Of a DNA stretch of 64,000 nt, positions 17,827-26,117 are shown one piece after another (position 1 is the first letter of the stretch; every line of letters starts with the position of its first letter). Origin of the DNA: Sellimonas caecigallum (lineage in GTDB: Bacteria > Bacillota > Clostridia > Lachnospirales > Lachnospiraceae); assembly GCF_045038405.1 (NCBI RefSeq), contig NZ_CP173660.1:744001-808000 (forward strand), in the 5' to 3' direction. The notes under the pieces are model-generated. The model did not search any database and was not told the DNA's origin. It was given only the letters and a program-made list of their open reading frames with translations. The position numbers and the translations under genes were made by a program.

Positions 17827-18741
17827 CTACAGGCTCCTTACATAGGCTGCGGCATTAATGGCGGCAATGGCTCCGTCTGAGACGGCCGTGGCCGCCTGCC
17901 TTACCTGCTTGACACAGATATCGCCCGCTGCGTAGACACCTGGGATTCCTGTATTCTGCTTTTCGTCCGTTACAAGATATCCGTCCTGCTTTGCCAATTC
18001 CGGATACAATTCCGTGTTCGGGACGGATCCTGCATAGATAAAAACCCCGCATCCTTCCGCATGTATGATCTCCTGCTCTTTTGTGTGCTCATCTGTCAGC
18101 ACAAGCGTATCTGCCGCTTCCTTTCCACGTATCTCCGTGAGGCGGCTGTGAAGTCTTACTTCGATGTTCTTTGTCTTTTCCACTTTGGATGTAAATTCCG
18201 GTATAGCTCCAAGCTGATCTTCGAAATGGATGATCGTAAGCTTTCTCGCGTACTTAGCCAGGAAAAGCGCTTCCTTGATGGCACCGTCCGCTCCTCCTAC
18301 CACGAACAGATCTTTTCCTTCGTAGCGCGCCGCGTCTCTTGACGCATTGAGTCCTGTCCCTTTTCCAAAGAACGTCTCCTCCCCTGGTATCCCGAGTTTT
18401 CGCGCTTTTGTTCCGGCTGCAATGATGACCGCCTTTGCCTCATATACAGACTGTTCTGTCGTGATCCTCTTGACAGGTTCTTTGAGTTCGGCCTTTATCA
18501 CTTTTTCCATCACGATCTCCACACCAGCCTGTTCCGCCTGCTTTCTGAGTCGGTCTGCAAATGTACTTCCTGTCTCTCCTTCAAAAATTCCCGCATAATG
18601 AGTTACTGTGGAAACACTTCCCAGAAGTCCTCCAACTGCTTTTTCTTCCAAAACGATCGTGCGAAGTCCTCTGCTGGCTGCGTAGACAGCGCTGCTGATT
18701 CCCGCCGGTCCTGCTCCGATAATACAAATATCATACATCAT
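17827..18741 (-). CDS. TrxB-like FAD/NAD(P) oxidoreductase lacking the CxxC motif
   Basis: A 304-residue flavoprotein with the size and domain order of thioredoxin reductase: FAD motif IIGAGPAGISSAVYAASRG at the N-terminus, a central NAD(P) domain with VVGGADGAIKEALFLAKYA, and the C-terminal FAD motif PGVYAAGDIC. Thioredoxin reductases carry a redox-active CxTC at about residues 135-138; here that stretch reads GKGTGLNASRDAARY (127-140), with no cysteine. It therefore cannot reduce thioredoxin in the usual way. It might be a ferredoxin/flavodoxin reductase-like enzyme or serve the adjacent dehydrogenase. GGAGG precedes the start; ATGATG makes the first codon ambiguous by one residue. Confidence 0.82.
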   Translation of the reverse strand: MMYDICIIGAGPAGISSAVYAASRGLRTIVLEEKAVGGLLGSVSTVTHYAGIFEGETGSTFADRLRKQAEQAGVEIVMEKVIKAELKEPVKRITTEQSVYEAKAVIIAAGTKARKLGIPGEETFFGKGTGLNASRDAARYEGKDLFVVGGADGAIKEALFLAKYARKLTIIHFEDQLGAIPEFTSKVEKTKNIEVRLHSRLTEIRGKEAADTLVLTDEHTKEQEIIHAEGCGVFIYAGSVPNTELYPELAKQDGYLVTDEKQNTGIPGVYAAGDICVKQVRQAATAVSDGAIAAINAAAYVRSL

Positions 18742-18875
18742 TCATTCCTCCATCTGATTCTGTCCTTCATGCTTTCCTTCAGCATACCATAAATTTGTCA
18801 TAAGAAAAAATGATATATTTTTATTATCCCATAAAATATTTTTATGTTTTTCTGCGATGTCCAGAACTGTCTTTA

Positions 18876-19784
18876 CTATTTTTTCCGTGGTTCCACAGAA
18901 AGCATGAGAACGGCTGCCAAAATAAAGACAAATCCAATAAAATCCATCGCCGTAAACGCCGCATGCATCATCAGCACAGTGGCAATGGTAGCTGTGACCG
19001 GCTCCACGGATGCAAACAGGCTGGCTTTTGCTGCCCCTATGATCCGTACTCCTTCCATATAGAAAGAAAATGACAGCACCGTTCCCACTACCACAACAAC
19101 CGCCATGGCTCCAATGGCCTGTCCGTCCCACGTACCGACAACATGCCATGGTTTTGTGAATGCGGAAAGGAAAATCCCTCCAAGCAGCATCCCCCATCCG
19201 ATCACACAGAATGTTCCATATTCTTTCATAAGTCTTCCCGGAATCAGATTGTACGCTGCCATCATGACTGCAGACCCTAGTCCCCAGAAAAGCGCTTCCC
19301 TGGAAATGGCCAGAGAATGTACGTTCCCGTGTGTGGCAAGCATGAAGGTGCCGAAAAGTGCACATGCAAGGGCAAGTATCTCTAAAAGCCGCGGCACTCT
19401 CCTGTTCCACACCGCCAGACAGACCATGATGATGACCGGCGCCGTATACTGAAGTACTGTCGCTGTCCCGGCATTGGAAAGCTCTACCGCTGTGTAATAT
19501 GTAAGCTGACACCCTGCCATACCAAAAATCGCAAACAAAATCAGCACCCCGACATCCTTCTTGTTCTTCCAGATCCTCCACATATCTTTCTTCTGCTTGG
19601 CCAGCACCGTGGAAAGCAGGAGAAGTCCCGCCAACAAAAGCCGCACGCTTACGAGCCATCTGGCGTTCGTCCCTTTGAACTCAAAAAGATACTGGCCGAA
19701 AACCCCAGCCAGTCCCCAGAATATTCCTCCTATGAGGGCGATGCACATCCCGCGCAGCGCCTCTCTTCTCTCCATGTGATTCAT
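18876..19784 (-). CDS. EamA-family (DMT) transporter, regulated partner of TetR
   Basis: A 302-residue membrane protein with ten predicted helices in two EamA repeats (about 15-145 and 155-295). Typical motifs are GGIFWGLAGVFGQYL in the first repeat and ASLFASVEPVTATIATVLM in the second. DMT proteins export metabolites or drugs; the substrate cannot be read from sequence. Its ATG overlaps the TGA of the TetR gene by four bases, so the two are translationally coupled and the transporter is the likely target of TetR control. A basic tail (EPRKK) ends the protein. Confidence 0.88.
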   Translation of the reverse strand: MNHMERREALRGMCIALIGGIFWGLAGVFGQYLFEFKGTNARWLVSVRLLLAGLLLLSTVLAKQKKDMWRIWKNKKDVGVLILFAIFGMAGCQLTYYTAVELSNAGTATVLQYTAPVIIMVCLAVWNRRVPRLLEILALACALFGTFMLATHGNVHSLAISREALFWGLGSAVMMAAYNLIPGRLMKEYGTFCVIGWGMLLGGIFLSAFTKPWHVVGTWDGQAIGAMAVVVVVGTVLSFSFYMEGVRIIGAAKASLFASVEPVTATIATVLMMHAAFTAMDFIGFVFILAAVLMLSVEPRKK

Positions 19785-20374
19785 GAGTCTCTTTTCTCCT
19801 TAAAGCGGTTCATCATGACAGGCATGTACTCTTTGCTGTATTCTGCCAGAGAGTAGCTTCCTCTGTTCAGGCACCAGTCTGTCACAAGCGCCCTCTCACA
19901 CAGAGAATAGTATTTGACCAGCTCCGAGACGGATTTGCTGTCGTTGATCTCCCCTGCTTTTTGTCCTTCCTCAATGATGGAAGCGACAAGCTTATAGTAT
20001 TCTCTGTTCTGATCCAGAAGGCTTCTGTCCCCCTTGGAAATCAGCTGCGTCGAGTAAAGAGACGCCAGAAGATCCACCTTGATAGAATTTTCCATAAAAG
20101 AATGCGCCTTATAATTCAAAAACATCAGCTGTTCGAAATGATCCATCTCCGGGCTCAATTCTTCCCGAAGGGTTTTGTAATGCTCGTCCAGCACAGTGGA
20201 AAGGGTATTTAAAAGAGCATCCTTTCCGTCAAAATAATAGTAAAACGAACCTTTTGATGTATTGGAAAGCCGGATGATATCATCCACTGTCGTATCATCA
20301 TACCCCTTTTCGTAAAACAGATCCCACGCAGCCGATACGATCCGGTCTTTTACACTTTTCCTTGAATCATCCAT
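19781..20374 (-). CDS. TetR/AcrR-family transcriptional regulator
   Basis: A 197-residue regulator. The N-terminal helix-turn-helix covers about residues 8-55 (RIVSAAWDLFYEKGYDDTTVDDIIRLSNTSKGSFYYYFDGKDAL), a textbook TetR signature, followed by an all-helical ligand-binding and dimerisation domain. I place the start at the ATG at 20374, with GGGAG 11 bases upstream; a longer frame begins at a TTG without a ribosome site. It probably represses its own operon with the coupled EamA exporter and is released by a small-molecule ligand. The last four bases overlap the transporter start. Confidence 0.9.
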   Translation of the reverse strand: MDDSRKSVKDRIVSAAWDLFYEKGYDDTTVDDIIRLSNTSKGSFYYYFDGKDALLNTLSTVLDEHYKTLREELSPEMDHFEQLMFLNYKAHSFMENSIKVDLLASLYSTQLISKGDRSLLDQNREYYKLVASIIEEGQKAGEINDSKSVSELVKYYSLCERALVTDWCLNRGSYSLAEYSKEYMPVMMNRFKEKRDS

Positions 20375-20423
20375 TGTCTGATCCACTCCCTTCCATAGTT
20401 TATATCGCAAAAATCAAGAAAGA

Positions 20424-20448
20424 CCCAGTTGTACCGATGACAACTGAG
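20424..20448 (-). terminator. Probable terminator of proC
   Basis: CAGTTGT (20426-20432) pairs with ACAACTG (20440-20446) around a 7-base loop. On the minus strand it is followed by a T-rich stretch (TTTCTTGATTTTT). It lies about 45 bp beyond the proC stop. Confidence 0.6.
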
Positions 20449-20491
20449 CCTTTTCTTCCCTCAATCACGTACTGTTTCCAGTATACCTTTT

Positions 20492-21286
20492 TTACATTCT
20501 TTTTGCAATATCTGCGCATGCTTTCATCGCTTCGATCACAGAGCTTCTGAAGCCTGTTCTTTCGAGAACGCGCACTGCTTCGATGGTTGTTCCTGCCGGG
20601 GAGCATACCATATCTTTGAGTTCTCCCGGATGTTTTCCTGTTTCCAGTACCATCTTTGCGCTTCCGAGAACTGCCTGAGCAGCGAATTTGTAAGCCTGCG
20701 GTCTTGGCATACCGTCTGCCACTGCAGCGTCTGCCATCGCTTCGATGAAAAGGAATACGTAAGCCGGGGAGCTTCCGCTTACAGATACGACCGCATCCAT
20801 CAGTCTTTCCGGAATCACTTCCACTTTTCCGAAGCTTTCAAGAATGCTGCAAGCATATTTGATCTCTTCTTCTGTCATATTTTCATTCGGGCATGCAGCT
20901 GTCATCCCTTCCATGACCATAGCCGGTGTGTTCGGCATCGTACGCACGATCTTTACTTCTTTTCCGAATTTTTCTTTCAGCCAAGCAAGTGTCTTGCCCG
21001 GTGCGATCGTGATGATGATCTGGCTGTCTTTTACTTTATCTTTGATCTCTGTGATCACAGATTCATAAAACTGCGGCTTTACAGCAAGTATGATGACTTC
21101 TGCATTTTCCACTACTTCCATGTTGCTGTCTGTGATCTGGATTCCATATGTCTCTCTTGCTCTCTCTCTTGTCGGCGCAAATACGTCAGCTCCGATGATC
21201 TCTTCCGGTTTCATCAGTTCTTTTTTGATAATTCCGCCCATGATGGCGCTTGCCATGTTTCCGCATCCGATAAATCCTAATTTCAT
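20492..21286 (-). CDS. proC: Pyrroline-5-carboxylate reductase
   Basis: A 264-residue enzyme that reduces 1-pyrroline-5-carboxylate to L-proline with NAD(P)H. The Rossmann motif FIGCGNMASAIMGG opens the protein. The signature region, from VSVSGSSPAYVFLFIEAMADAA onward through CSPAGTTIEAVRVLE, forms the substrate site of the all-helical C-terminal domain. The ATG at 21286 follows AAGGAG at a 9-base distance; the longer upstream frame has no ribosome site. It stands alone on the minus strand and its promoter region carries two copies of the palindrome TTGTATACAA, suggesting control by the divergent GntR regulator. It could also use the product of the hydroxyproline dehydratase encoded at 29419-31794. 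Confidence 0.96.
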   Translation of the reverse strand: MKLGFIGCGNMASAIMGGIIKKELMKPEEIIGADVFAPTRERARETYGIQITDSNMEVVENAEVIILAVKPQFYESVITEIKDKVKDSQIIITIAPGKTLAWLKEKFGKEVKIVRTMPNTPAMVMEGMTAACPNENMTEEEIKYACSILESFGKVEVIPERLMDAVVSVSGSSPAYVFLFIEAMADAAVADGMPRPQAYKFAAQAVLGSAKMVLETGKHPGELKDMVCSPAGTTIEAVRVLERTGFRSSVIEAMKACADIAKRM

Positions 21287-21317
21287 ATGAATACGCTCCT
21301 TTTTTGTGTGCTCTTTT

Positions 21318-21456
21318 TTGTATACATTCAAACAACTTGTATACAATTACCTTCTTAAACATATCACTCCTGAAGCCAAATGTCAATCATTCTAAATCAA
21401 TTTTTTAATTTTTTTCTTTTGTTTTTCCTTGTATTTTCGTTTTATTTTGTATACAA
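21318..21456. promoter_or_regulatory. Three GntR-type operator palindromes in the proC/GntR intergenic region
   Basis: The 10-bp palindrome TTGTATACAA occurs at 21337-21346 and 21447-21456, with a one-mismatch copy TTGTATACAT at 21318-21327. FCD-type GntR regulators typically bind short palindromes of this TnGTnnnACnA-like form. Two copies lie next to proC and one about 50 bp upstream of the GntR start, so the regulator probably controls both itself and proC. A partial copy (CATACAAG) follows the third. Confidence 0.7.
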
Positions 21457-21506
21457 TATCATACAAGATCCTATTTTTGATATTTGTATCCGAAAGGAGA
21501 ACACCA

Positions 21507-22142
21507 ATGGCCGAAAAAATCTCTCTGGCCGATCAGGCTTACGAAAAGATCAAACATAACATTCTGACTCTTTCCTATCCGCCAGGCATGCAGCTTACCG
21601 AAGCCATGCTTACTGAAGAGCTGAATATGAGCCGCAACCCTGTCCGGACAGCACTTAAGATGCTCCACTCGGAAGGACTCATCACTCGCGATTACTATCG
21701 CTCCATGATCGTGGCCGAGATCACAGACAAGGATATCAACGAAATCTACCAGCTCAGGGAACTTCTGGAAGGATCTGCCTTCCGCATGATCTTCGAAACC
21801 GGGAGGGCGGAAGAATTCTCCTACCGTATCGAGGAGAAAGTTGTCCGCATGTGCGCAGCCTCCGACGACATCTTCCAGTGGGAGCTTGCCGATACCAAGA
21901 TGCACATGGAGATCGTGAGCATTTTCGAAAACGACCGCATAAACCGGATCTATGAAAATAACCTCAACGAAGTCATTCGCATGGGGCTCTATTCCGTAAA
22001 AAATGGCCTTCATATCGAGAAGGCCAATGAAAATCTCAAAAAAATGATCCGCTATATGCGAAAAAACAACTATGAAAAAGCGTATGACATCCTGAAGGGC
22101 GACCATTTCATGATCGGGAAAAGCAGTGCGCTGAAAAAATGA
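21507..22142 (+). CDS. GntR-family transcriptional regulator, FCD/FadR subfamily
   Basis: A 211-residue regulator. The N-terminal winged helix (about 1-75) has QAYEKIKHNILTLSYPPGMQLTEAMLTEELNMSRNPVRTALKMLHSEGL, the standard GntR pattern. The C-terminal half is all helical with the FCD metal and ligand pocket residues, including an Asp in the DTKMHMEI stretch and a downstream His near residue 202. Start 21507 is preceded by AAAGGAG; the upstream extension has none. Such regulators sense carboxylic or amino acids. Its divergent neighbour is proC, and the palindromes between them suggest a proline-related signal, which is inferred. Directly downstream is a decayed-looking frame with a good ribosome site. 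Confidence 0.9.
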   Translation: MAEKISLADQAYEKIKHNILTLSYPPGMQLTEAMLTEELNMSRNPVRTALKMLHSEGLITRDYYRSMIVAEITDKDINEIYQLRELLEGSAFRMIFETGRAEEFSYRIEEKVVRMCAASDDIFQWELADTKMHMEIVSIFENDRINRIYENNLNEVIRMGLYSVKNGLHIEKANENLKKMIRYMRKNNYEKAYDILKGDHFMIGKSSALKK

Positions 22143-22158
22143 TAGGAGGATATAAATC

Positions 22159-22407
22159 ATGCTTGCAGATGCTCAGTGTTGTATTACGAAAGATGTTGAA
22201 GCAGTTTATTCTTTGTGTTTCCAAACAACACCACCTGCAAAAATTATCCTTGTGGATGACGGCTCCATACGGTTACTGCCCCTCTCAGCAAGCTATCAAA
22301 TGACTTTATGGAGCGTCTGTCCTATGGCGATGGCGGCACGGCTTCGGCAGTTCGTATTGCCTCCTCAAAAGAATACGATTTTTAATGCTTCCTTCCATGC
22401 CATATAA
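22159..22407 (+). pseudogene. Possible gene remnant downstream of the GntR gene
   Basis: An 82-codon frame starts at an ATG preceded by AGGAGG nine bases upstream, 16 bp after the GntR stop. It does not read like a complete protein. After about codon 37 (KIILVDDGS) the composition changes, while another frame of the same stretch gives PYGYCPSQQAI and a third gives MERLSYGDGGTASAVRIASSKEYDF ending at a stop near 22385. Coding-like text spread over three frames suggests a gene decayed by deletions or frameshifts. I cannot name the parent family. Its end overlaps the 3' end of the convergent kinase-like gene. No other feature is visible between 22143 and 22364. Confidence 0.35.
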
Positions 22408-23282
22408 AATTCATGTATCGAAGAATACCGTTCGGATCGTTTCTTCGAAACAGCTTTTGACACAACCTCATAACTTTTTTTATTTAACTCCCATTTTGAG
22501 AGCGGACAAGGCATGAAGGCACTCTTTTCATACATCTGCCGTATCTCCTGATCTGTATAATGACCAAAAAAACTGTTAAAAAGCACTGCTCCCAGTGTAT
22601 ATACATTGGTTGCTTCATCGATCACAGCTCCGTAACAATATTCTTCCGGTGCCTTGACCCTTTTGGTTCCCCAGTAGTCTTTCCCCATGTCATTTGCAGC
22701 AGGTTTTTTTCGAAACAGATCGATGTCACAAATGGTGGTAGTATCACTTTCAAAATCATACATGATACTGCCATCATAGAAGTCTACCGCGACATATCCT
22801 TTTTTTGAGACCGCGTCCAAAAAAGAAAATAATACATCGGCAGAGTTCAGCCGCTTCGTAATAGGCAATTGTTTGAAACGCTTGGCAGGCGGTATGATTT
22901 CCGGATCTCTGTCATATTTTTCAAAATTCCAGTGATCAAACAGACATTCTCCCTCGACCCACTTAAATATAGCCAGATACATATCCCCGAAAGCATAATG
23001 TCTGACAAGATCGATCAGATTCTTATGTCTGATGTTCTCGTATACCGGCATCGCCGCTTTCAGCGCAGTTACCGCCTCTTCTTTTGTCTGCGCGGATTCC
23101 ATCGTACTTAAACCAGCCACCTTGATAAAAAACTTTTCCTTGCCGTTGTCAACTCCAAAACTGATATTTCCAGAATCATTTTGATCATAAACAGCAAACA
23201 CTTTTCCAAATTCACGAAGCCACGAAACATCACATGCTTCTTTTAAATGAAATTCAATATCATCGAATTTATAACCTACCAC
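22365..23282 (-). CDS. Protein-kinase-like protein (Ser/Thr kinase fold)
   Basis: A 305-residue soluble protein with a eukaryotic-type kinase layout. The ATP-anchoring Lys is in FFIKVAG (about residue 53). The helix-C glutamate is probably one of those in QTKEEAV. A catalytic-loop equivalent YVAVDFYDGS replaces the usual HRDxKxxN, keeping the Asp but with Ser at the Asn position. CDIDLF stands in for DFG, and APEE matches the APE motif, followed by DEATNVYTLGAVLF. It may be an active but divergent kinase or a small-molecule kinase. The start is a GTG with GGAGG upstream. It lies 62 bp after the MarR gene and is likely co-transcribed. No membrane or PASTA segment is present, so it is not PrkC. 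Confidence 0.72.
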   Translation of the reverse strand: MVGYKFDDIEFHLKEACDVSWLREFGKVFAVYDQNDSGNISFGVDNGKEKFFIKVAGLSTMESAQTKEEAVTALKAAMPVYENIRHKNLIDLVRHYAFGDMYLAIFKWVEGECLFDHWNFEKYDRDPEIIPPAKRFKQLPITKRLNSADVLFSFLDAVSKKGYVAVDFYDGSIMYDFESDTTTICDIDLFRKKPAANDMGKDYWGTKRVKAPEEYCYGAVIDEATNVYTLGAVLFNSFFGHYTDQEIRQMYEKSAFMPCPLSKWELNKKSYEVVSKAVSKKRSERYSSIHEFYMAWKEALKIVFF

Positions 23283-23344
23283 TGGTTCCCTCCATATTAA
23301 ACGTTCCTTCTTTCCTTTATTTGCTTCTTGCTATGGACACTGTA

Positions 23345-23776
23345 TCACAAAATCGCATTTAAATACTTCTTCAGCGCATCACGATATTTTTGCGTGAGCA
23401 GTAAATATTGCTCTTGCTCTTCAGCTGTCCACTCATTCCAAATTTTGTTTTCAATTTCGTATAATGGATAGATCTTCTCAGATGCAAATTGCTTTCCTTT
23501 TTCAGTCAGGCAAACAATCGTGTTCCGTCCTTTTCCCTGCTCAAGATAGACGATTCCGTCCTTTTCCAATTTGCGGATCGCAGAATTTATTGTCTGTCGG
23601 CTTATGCCGGTCAACTTACTAATGTCACTTTGCAGACACCGATCCCCTTTTTCACAAATTACATACAAAATATTTTGGACGCTGTCTGAAACGCCCATCT
23701 TTACGGCGGCCTCGTGGTACAGAGCATTGATCTCTCCAGCCAAATAGGTATATTTCTCCGACGTTAAGTAATGCAT
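23345..23776 (-). CDS. MarR-family transcriptional regulator
   Basis: A 143-residue winged-helix regulator. The DNA-binding core is about residues 45-100 (DRCLQSDISKLTGISRQTINSAIRKLEKDGIVYLEQGKGRNTIVCLTEKG), with the conserved wing Arg. Flanking helices form the dimer interface. The ATG at 23776 has GAGGGAG eight bases upstream; the longer frame begins inside the likely operator region. Two related elements containing TCCGTTTTCG lie 20-60 bp upstream, consistent with autoregulation. The kinase-like gene is next on the same strand and the most likely co-regulated partner. Confidence 0.9.
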   Translation of the reverse strand: MHYLTSEKYTYLAGEINALYHEAAVKMGVSDSVQNILYVICEKGDRCLQSDISKLTGISRQTINSAIRKLEKDGIVYLEQGKGRNTIVCLTEKGKQFASEKIYPLYEIENKIWNEWTAEEQEQYLLLTQKYRDALKKYLNAIL

Positions 23777-23794
23777 AGATTTATCTCCCTCTTG

Positions 23795-23836
23795 TCCGTT
23801 TTCGTGCATGTTTATTATATCCGTTTTCGGACATAT
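23795..23836 (-). promoter_or_regulatory. Candidate MarR operator pair
   Basis: TCCGTTTTCG occurs at 23795-23804, and again within the imperfect palindrome ATATCCGTTTTCGGACATAT at 23817-23836, upstream of the MarR start. The spacing of 24-25 bp and the location between start codon and upstream promoter sequence fit autorepression. The assignment to this MarR protein is inferred from position. Confidence 0.5.
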
Positions 23837-23859
23837 ATCAATAGAGCTAGTCTCAGCAT

Positions 23860-25962
23860 CTATACAGCTTTTTTCTCCTTTTTCATAACGGATTTCTCGA
23901 TAATATATTCTTTCCTGTCTTTGAATTCCTGGAGTTTTCCGTCATTCCAGTTCTGTACCGGTCGGTAGTAACCTGTAATCCGGCTGTACACTTCTGTCTT
24001 TTTGCCGCAGTGCGGGCAGGAGAAATGTTCTCCGTTGATATATCCGTGTTCCTGGCAGATGGAGTACGTCGGAGATATCGTGTAATACGGAAGCTCGTAA
24101 TTTTCCGCGATTTTCCGCACAAGGATAGCGGATTCTCTCCATCCAGGGAGTTTTTCGCCAAGGAATGCGTGGAACACCGTTCCGGACGTGTAGAGTGTCT
24201 GCAGTTCGTCCTGGATATCCAGCGCGTCAAAAATATCTTCTGTGTATCCGACAGGAAGATGGGAACTGTTCGTATAATAAGGTGTACCATCCCCTTCCGC
24301 TGCCGTGATAATGTCAGGGAACTGCTCCCGGTCATGTTTTGCGAACCGATAAGTCGTAGATTCTGCCGGCGTTGCTTCCAGATTAAATAGCTCTTCATAC
24401 TGTTCCTGATAATCGGAGAGCCGATTTCTCATGAAATTCAATGTTTTCTTTGCAAACTCCTGCGTTTCTTTATGCGTGATATCTTTTCTCAGCCAGTTGG
24501 CATTTAATCCCGCCTCATTCATGCCGATCAGACCGATGGTAGAGAAGTGATTTCCAAATCCACCGAGATATCGTTTTGTGTACGGGTAGAGGCCCTCGTC
24601 CAAAAGTTTGGAGATAACCTCCCTTTTGATGTGCAGCGATCTTGCTGCAATATCCATCATATGGGCAAGGCGCCTGAAGAAATCTTGTTCGTCTTTTGAC
24701 TGGTATGCCATCCTCGGAAGATTGATCGTTACCACTCCGATGGATCCTGTGCTTTCCCCACTTCCAAAGAAGCCGCCCGCTTTCTTTCTCAGTTCCCGCA
24801 AATCAAGCCGGAGTCTGCAGCACATACTTCTCACGTCGCTCGGTTCCATATCACTGTTGATATAGTTGGAGAAATACGGCGTACCATACTTGGATGTCAT
24901 TTCAAAAAGCAGTTTGTTGTTCTCCGTCTCAGACCAGTCGAAATCCTTCGTGATCGAGTATGTCGGGATCGGATACTGAAATCCTCGCCCTTGGGCATCC
25001 CCTTCGATCATGACTTCGATGAAGGCTTTATTGACCATATCCATCTCTTTTTTGCAGTCTCCATATGTAAAGTCCATTTCTTTTCCGCCTACAATGGCTT
25101 TCTTATCCCTCAAGTCATCCGGAACCGTCCAGTCCAGAGTGATATTTGTAAACGGGGCCTGTGTCCCCCACCGAGACGGGGTATTTACTCCATAGACAAA
25201 AGATTCGATGCATTTTTTCACTTCGGTGTATTTTAAGTTATCCGTGCGGACAAACGGCGCAAGATACGTATCAAAGGAAGAAAATGCCTGTGCGCCAGCC
25301 CATTCATTCTGCATGATGCCGAGGAAATTGACCATCTGATTGCAAAGCACACTCAGATGTTTCGCAGGGGAAGATGTAATCTTGCCTGTAATCCCTCCCA
25401 GACCTTCCTGGATCAGCTGTCTTAAGGACCATCCTGCACAGTAGCCGGTCAGCATAGAGAGATCATGGAGATGGATATCTGCATTTCTGTGGGCCTGTGC
25501 TATTTCCTTGTCATAAATCTCTGTCAGCCAGTAATTTGCCGTGATGGCTCCGGAATTGCTGAGGATAAGTCCTCCCACCGAGTATGTGACCGTAGAATTC
25601 TCCTTTACCCTCCAGTCGTTGATCTGAAGGTAATTATTGACGATCTCCTTATAGTTCAGTGCGGCAGACTTCAGATTCCTTACTTTCTCCCGCTGCTTGC
25701 GGTACAGGATATATCCTTTTGCCACATCCGCATACCCCGCCTGCACGAGCACTTCCTCCACACTGTCCTGGATCTCTTCTACCTTGATCTTTCCATTGCA
25801 AATCTTTGGTTCAAAGTTTGCCGTTACTTTTAAAGCAAGCATATCGATAATGCTCGGATGATAATTCTTCTCTTCTGCTTCAAACGCCTTGCGGATAGCT
25901 CCACTGATCTTGGCGATATCAAATTCAGCGATCTGTCCGTCTCTTTTTACTACCTGATACAT
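23860..25962 (-). CDS. nrdD: Anaerobic (class III) ribonucleoside-triphosphate reductase
   Basis: A 700-residue glycyl-radical enzyme that makes dNTPs without oxygen. An ATP-cone occupies residues 1-95 (YQVVKRDGQIAEFDIAKISGAIRKAF). The central barrel contains the GVVTINLPR and GLIGMNEA segments. The C-terminus has the zinc-binding cysteines (CQEHG and CPHCGKK) and the radical Gly at about 664 in SRITGYYRP. The start at 25962 is chosen because the ATP-cone begins there; the frame upstream is non-coding and holds the promoter. The activase nrdG2 lies 155 bp upstream on the same strand. NrdR boxes and a consensus promoter lie between them. Confidence 0.96.
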   Translation of the reverse strand: MYQVVKRDGQIAEFDIAKISGAIRKAFEAEEKNYHPSIIDMLALKVTANFEPKICNGKIKVEEIQDSVEEVLVQAGYADVAKGYILYRKQREKVRNLKSAALNYKEIVNNYLQINDWRVKENSTVTYSVGGLILSNSGAITANYWLTEIYDKEIAQAHRNADIHLHDLSMLTGYCAGWSLRQLIQEGLGGITGKITSSPAKHLSVLCNQMVNFLGIMQNEWAGAQAFSSFDTYLAPFVRTDNLKYTEVKKCIESFVYGVNTPSRWGTQAPFTNITLDWTVPDDLRDKKAIVGGKEMDFTYGDCKKEMDMVNKAFIEVMIEGDAQGRGFQYPIPTYSITKDFDWSETENNKLLFEMTSKYGTPYFSNYINSDMEPSDVRSMCCRLRLDLRELRKKAGGFFGSGESTGSIGVVTINLPRMAYQSKDEQDFFRRLAHMMDIAARSLHIKREVISKLLDEGLYPYTKRYLGGFGNHFSTIGLIGMNEAGLNANWLRKDITHKETQEFAKKTLNFMRNRLSDYQEQYEELFNLEATPAESTTYRFAKHDREQFPDIITAAEGDGTPYYTNSSHLPVGYTEDIFDALDIQDELQTLYTSGTVFHAFLGEKLPGWRESAILVRKIAENYELPYYTISPTYSICQEHGYINGEHFSCPHCGKKTEVYSRITGYYRPVQNWNDGKLQEFKDRKEYIIEKSVMKKEKKAV

Positions 25963-26013
25963 CTGCCCAATCCCTTCTTTCTCTTTTCTGCCTGTTATTC
26001 CGTCAGTGGTTTC

Positions 26014-26106
26014 ATTGTACCACTGCGCATATTCAGTGTCAATGCAAAAGACAATATATAGTTGTTTTTGTCGGTTTAACCTTAAAACAAACACTATATA
26101 TTGTCT
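26014..26106 (-). promoter_or_regulatory. nrdD promoter with two NrdR boxes
   Basis: Minus-strand -35 TTGACA (26037-26042) and -10 TACAAT (26014-26019) have 17-bp spacing. Upstream, two NrdR-box cores match CwATATATwG exactly: CAATATATAG at 26052-26061 and CTATATATTG at 26094-26103. The second extends to 15 of 16 consensus bases (26091-26106). Centres are 42 bp apart, four helical turns, somewhat longer than the three turns most often described. This marks nrdD as a target of the NrdR repressor, which is not encoded here. Confidence 0.82.
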
Positions 26107-26117
26107 TTTGATTTTTC

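Noticed and set aside
18742..19659. A 305-codon open frame on the minus strand overlapping the EamA transporter
   Set aside because: It is the same strand in another frame of a clear EamA gene, rich in Cys, His and Arg with no family pattern and no ribosome site.
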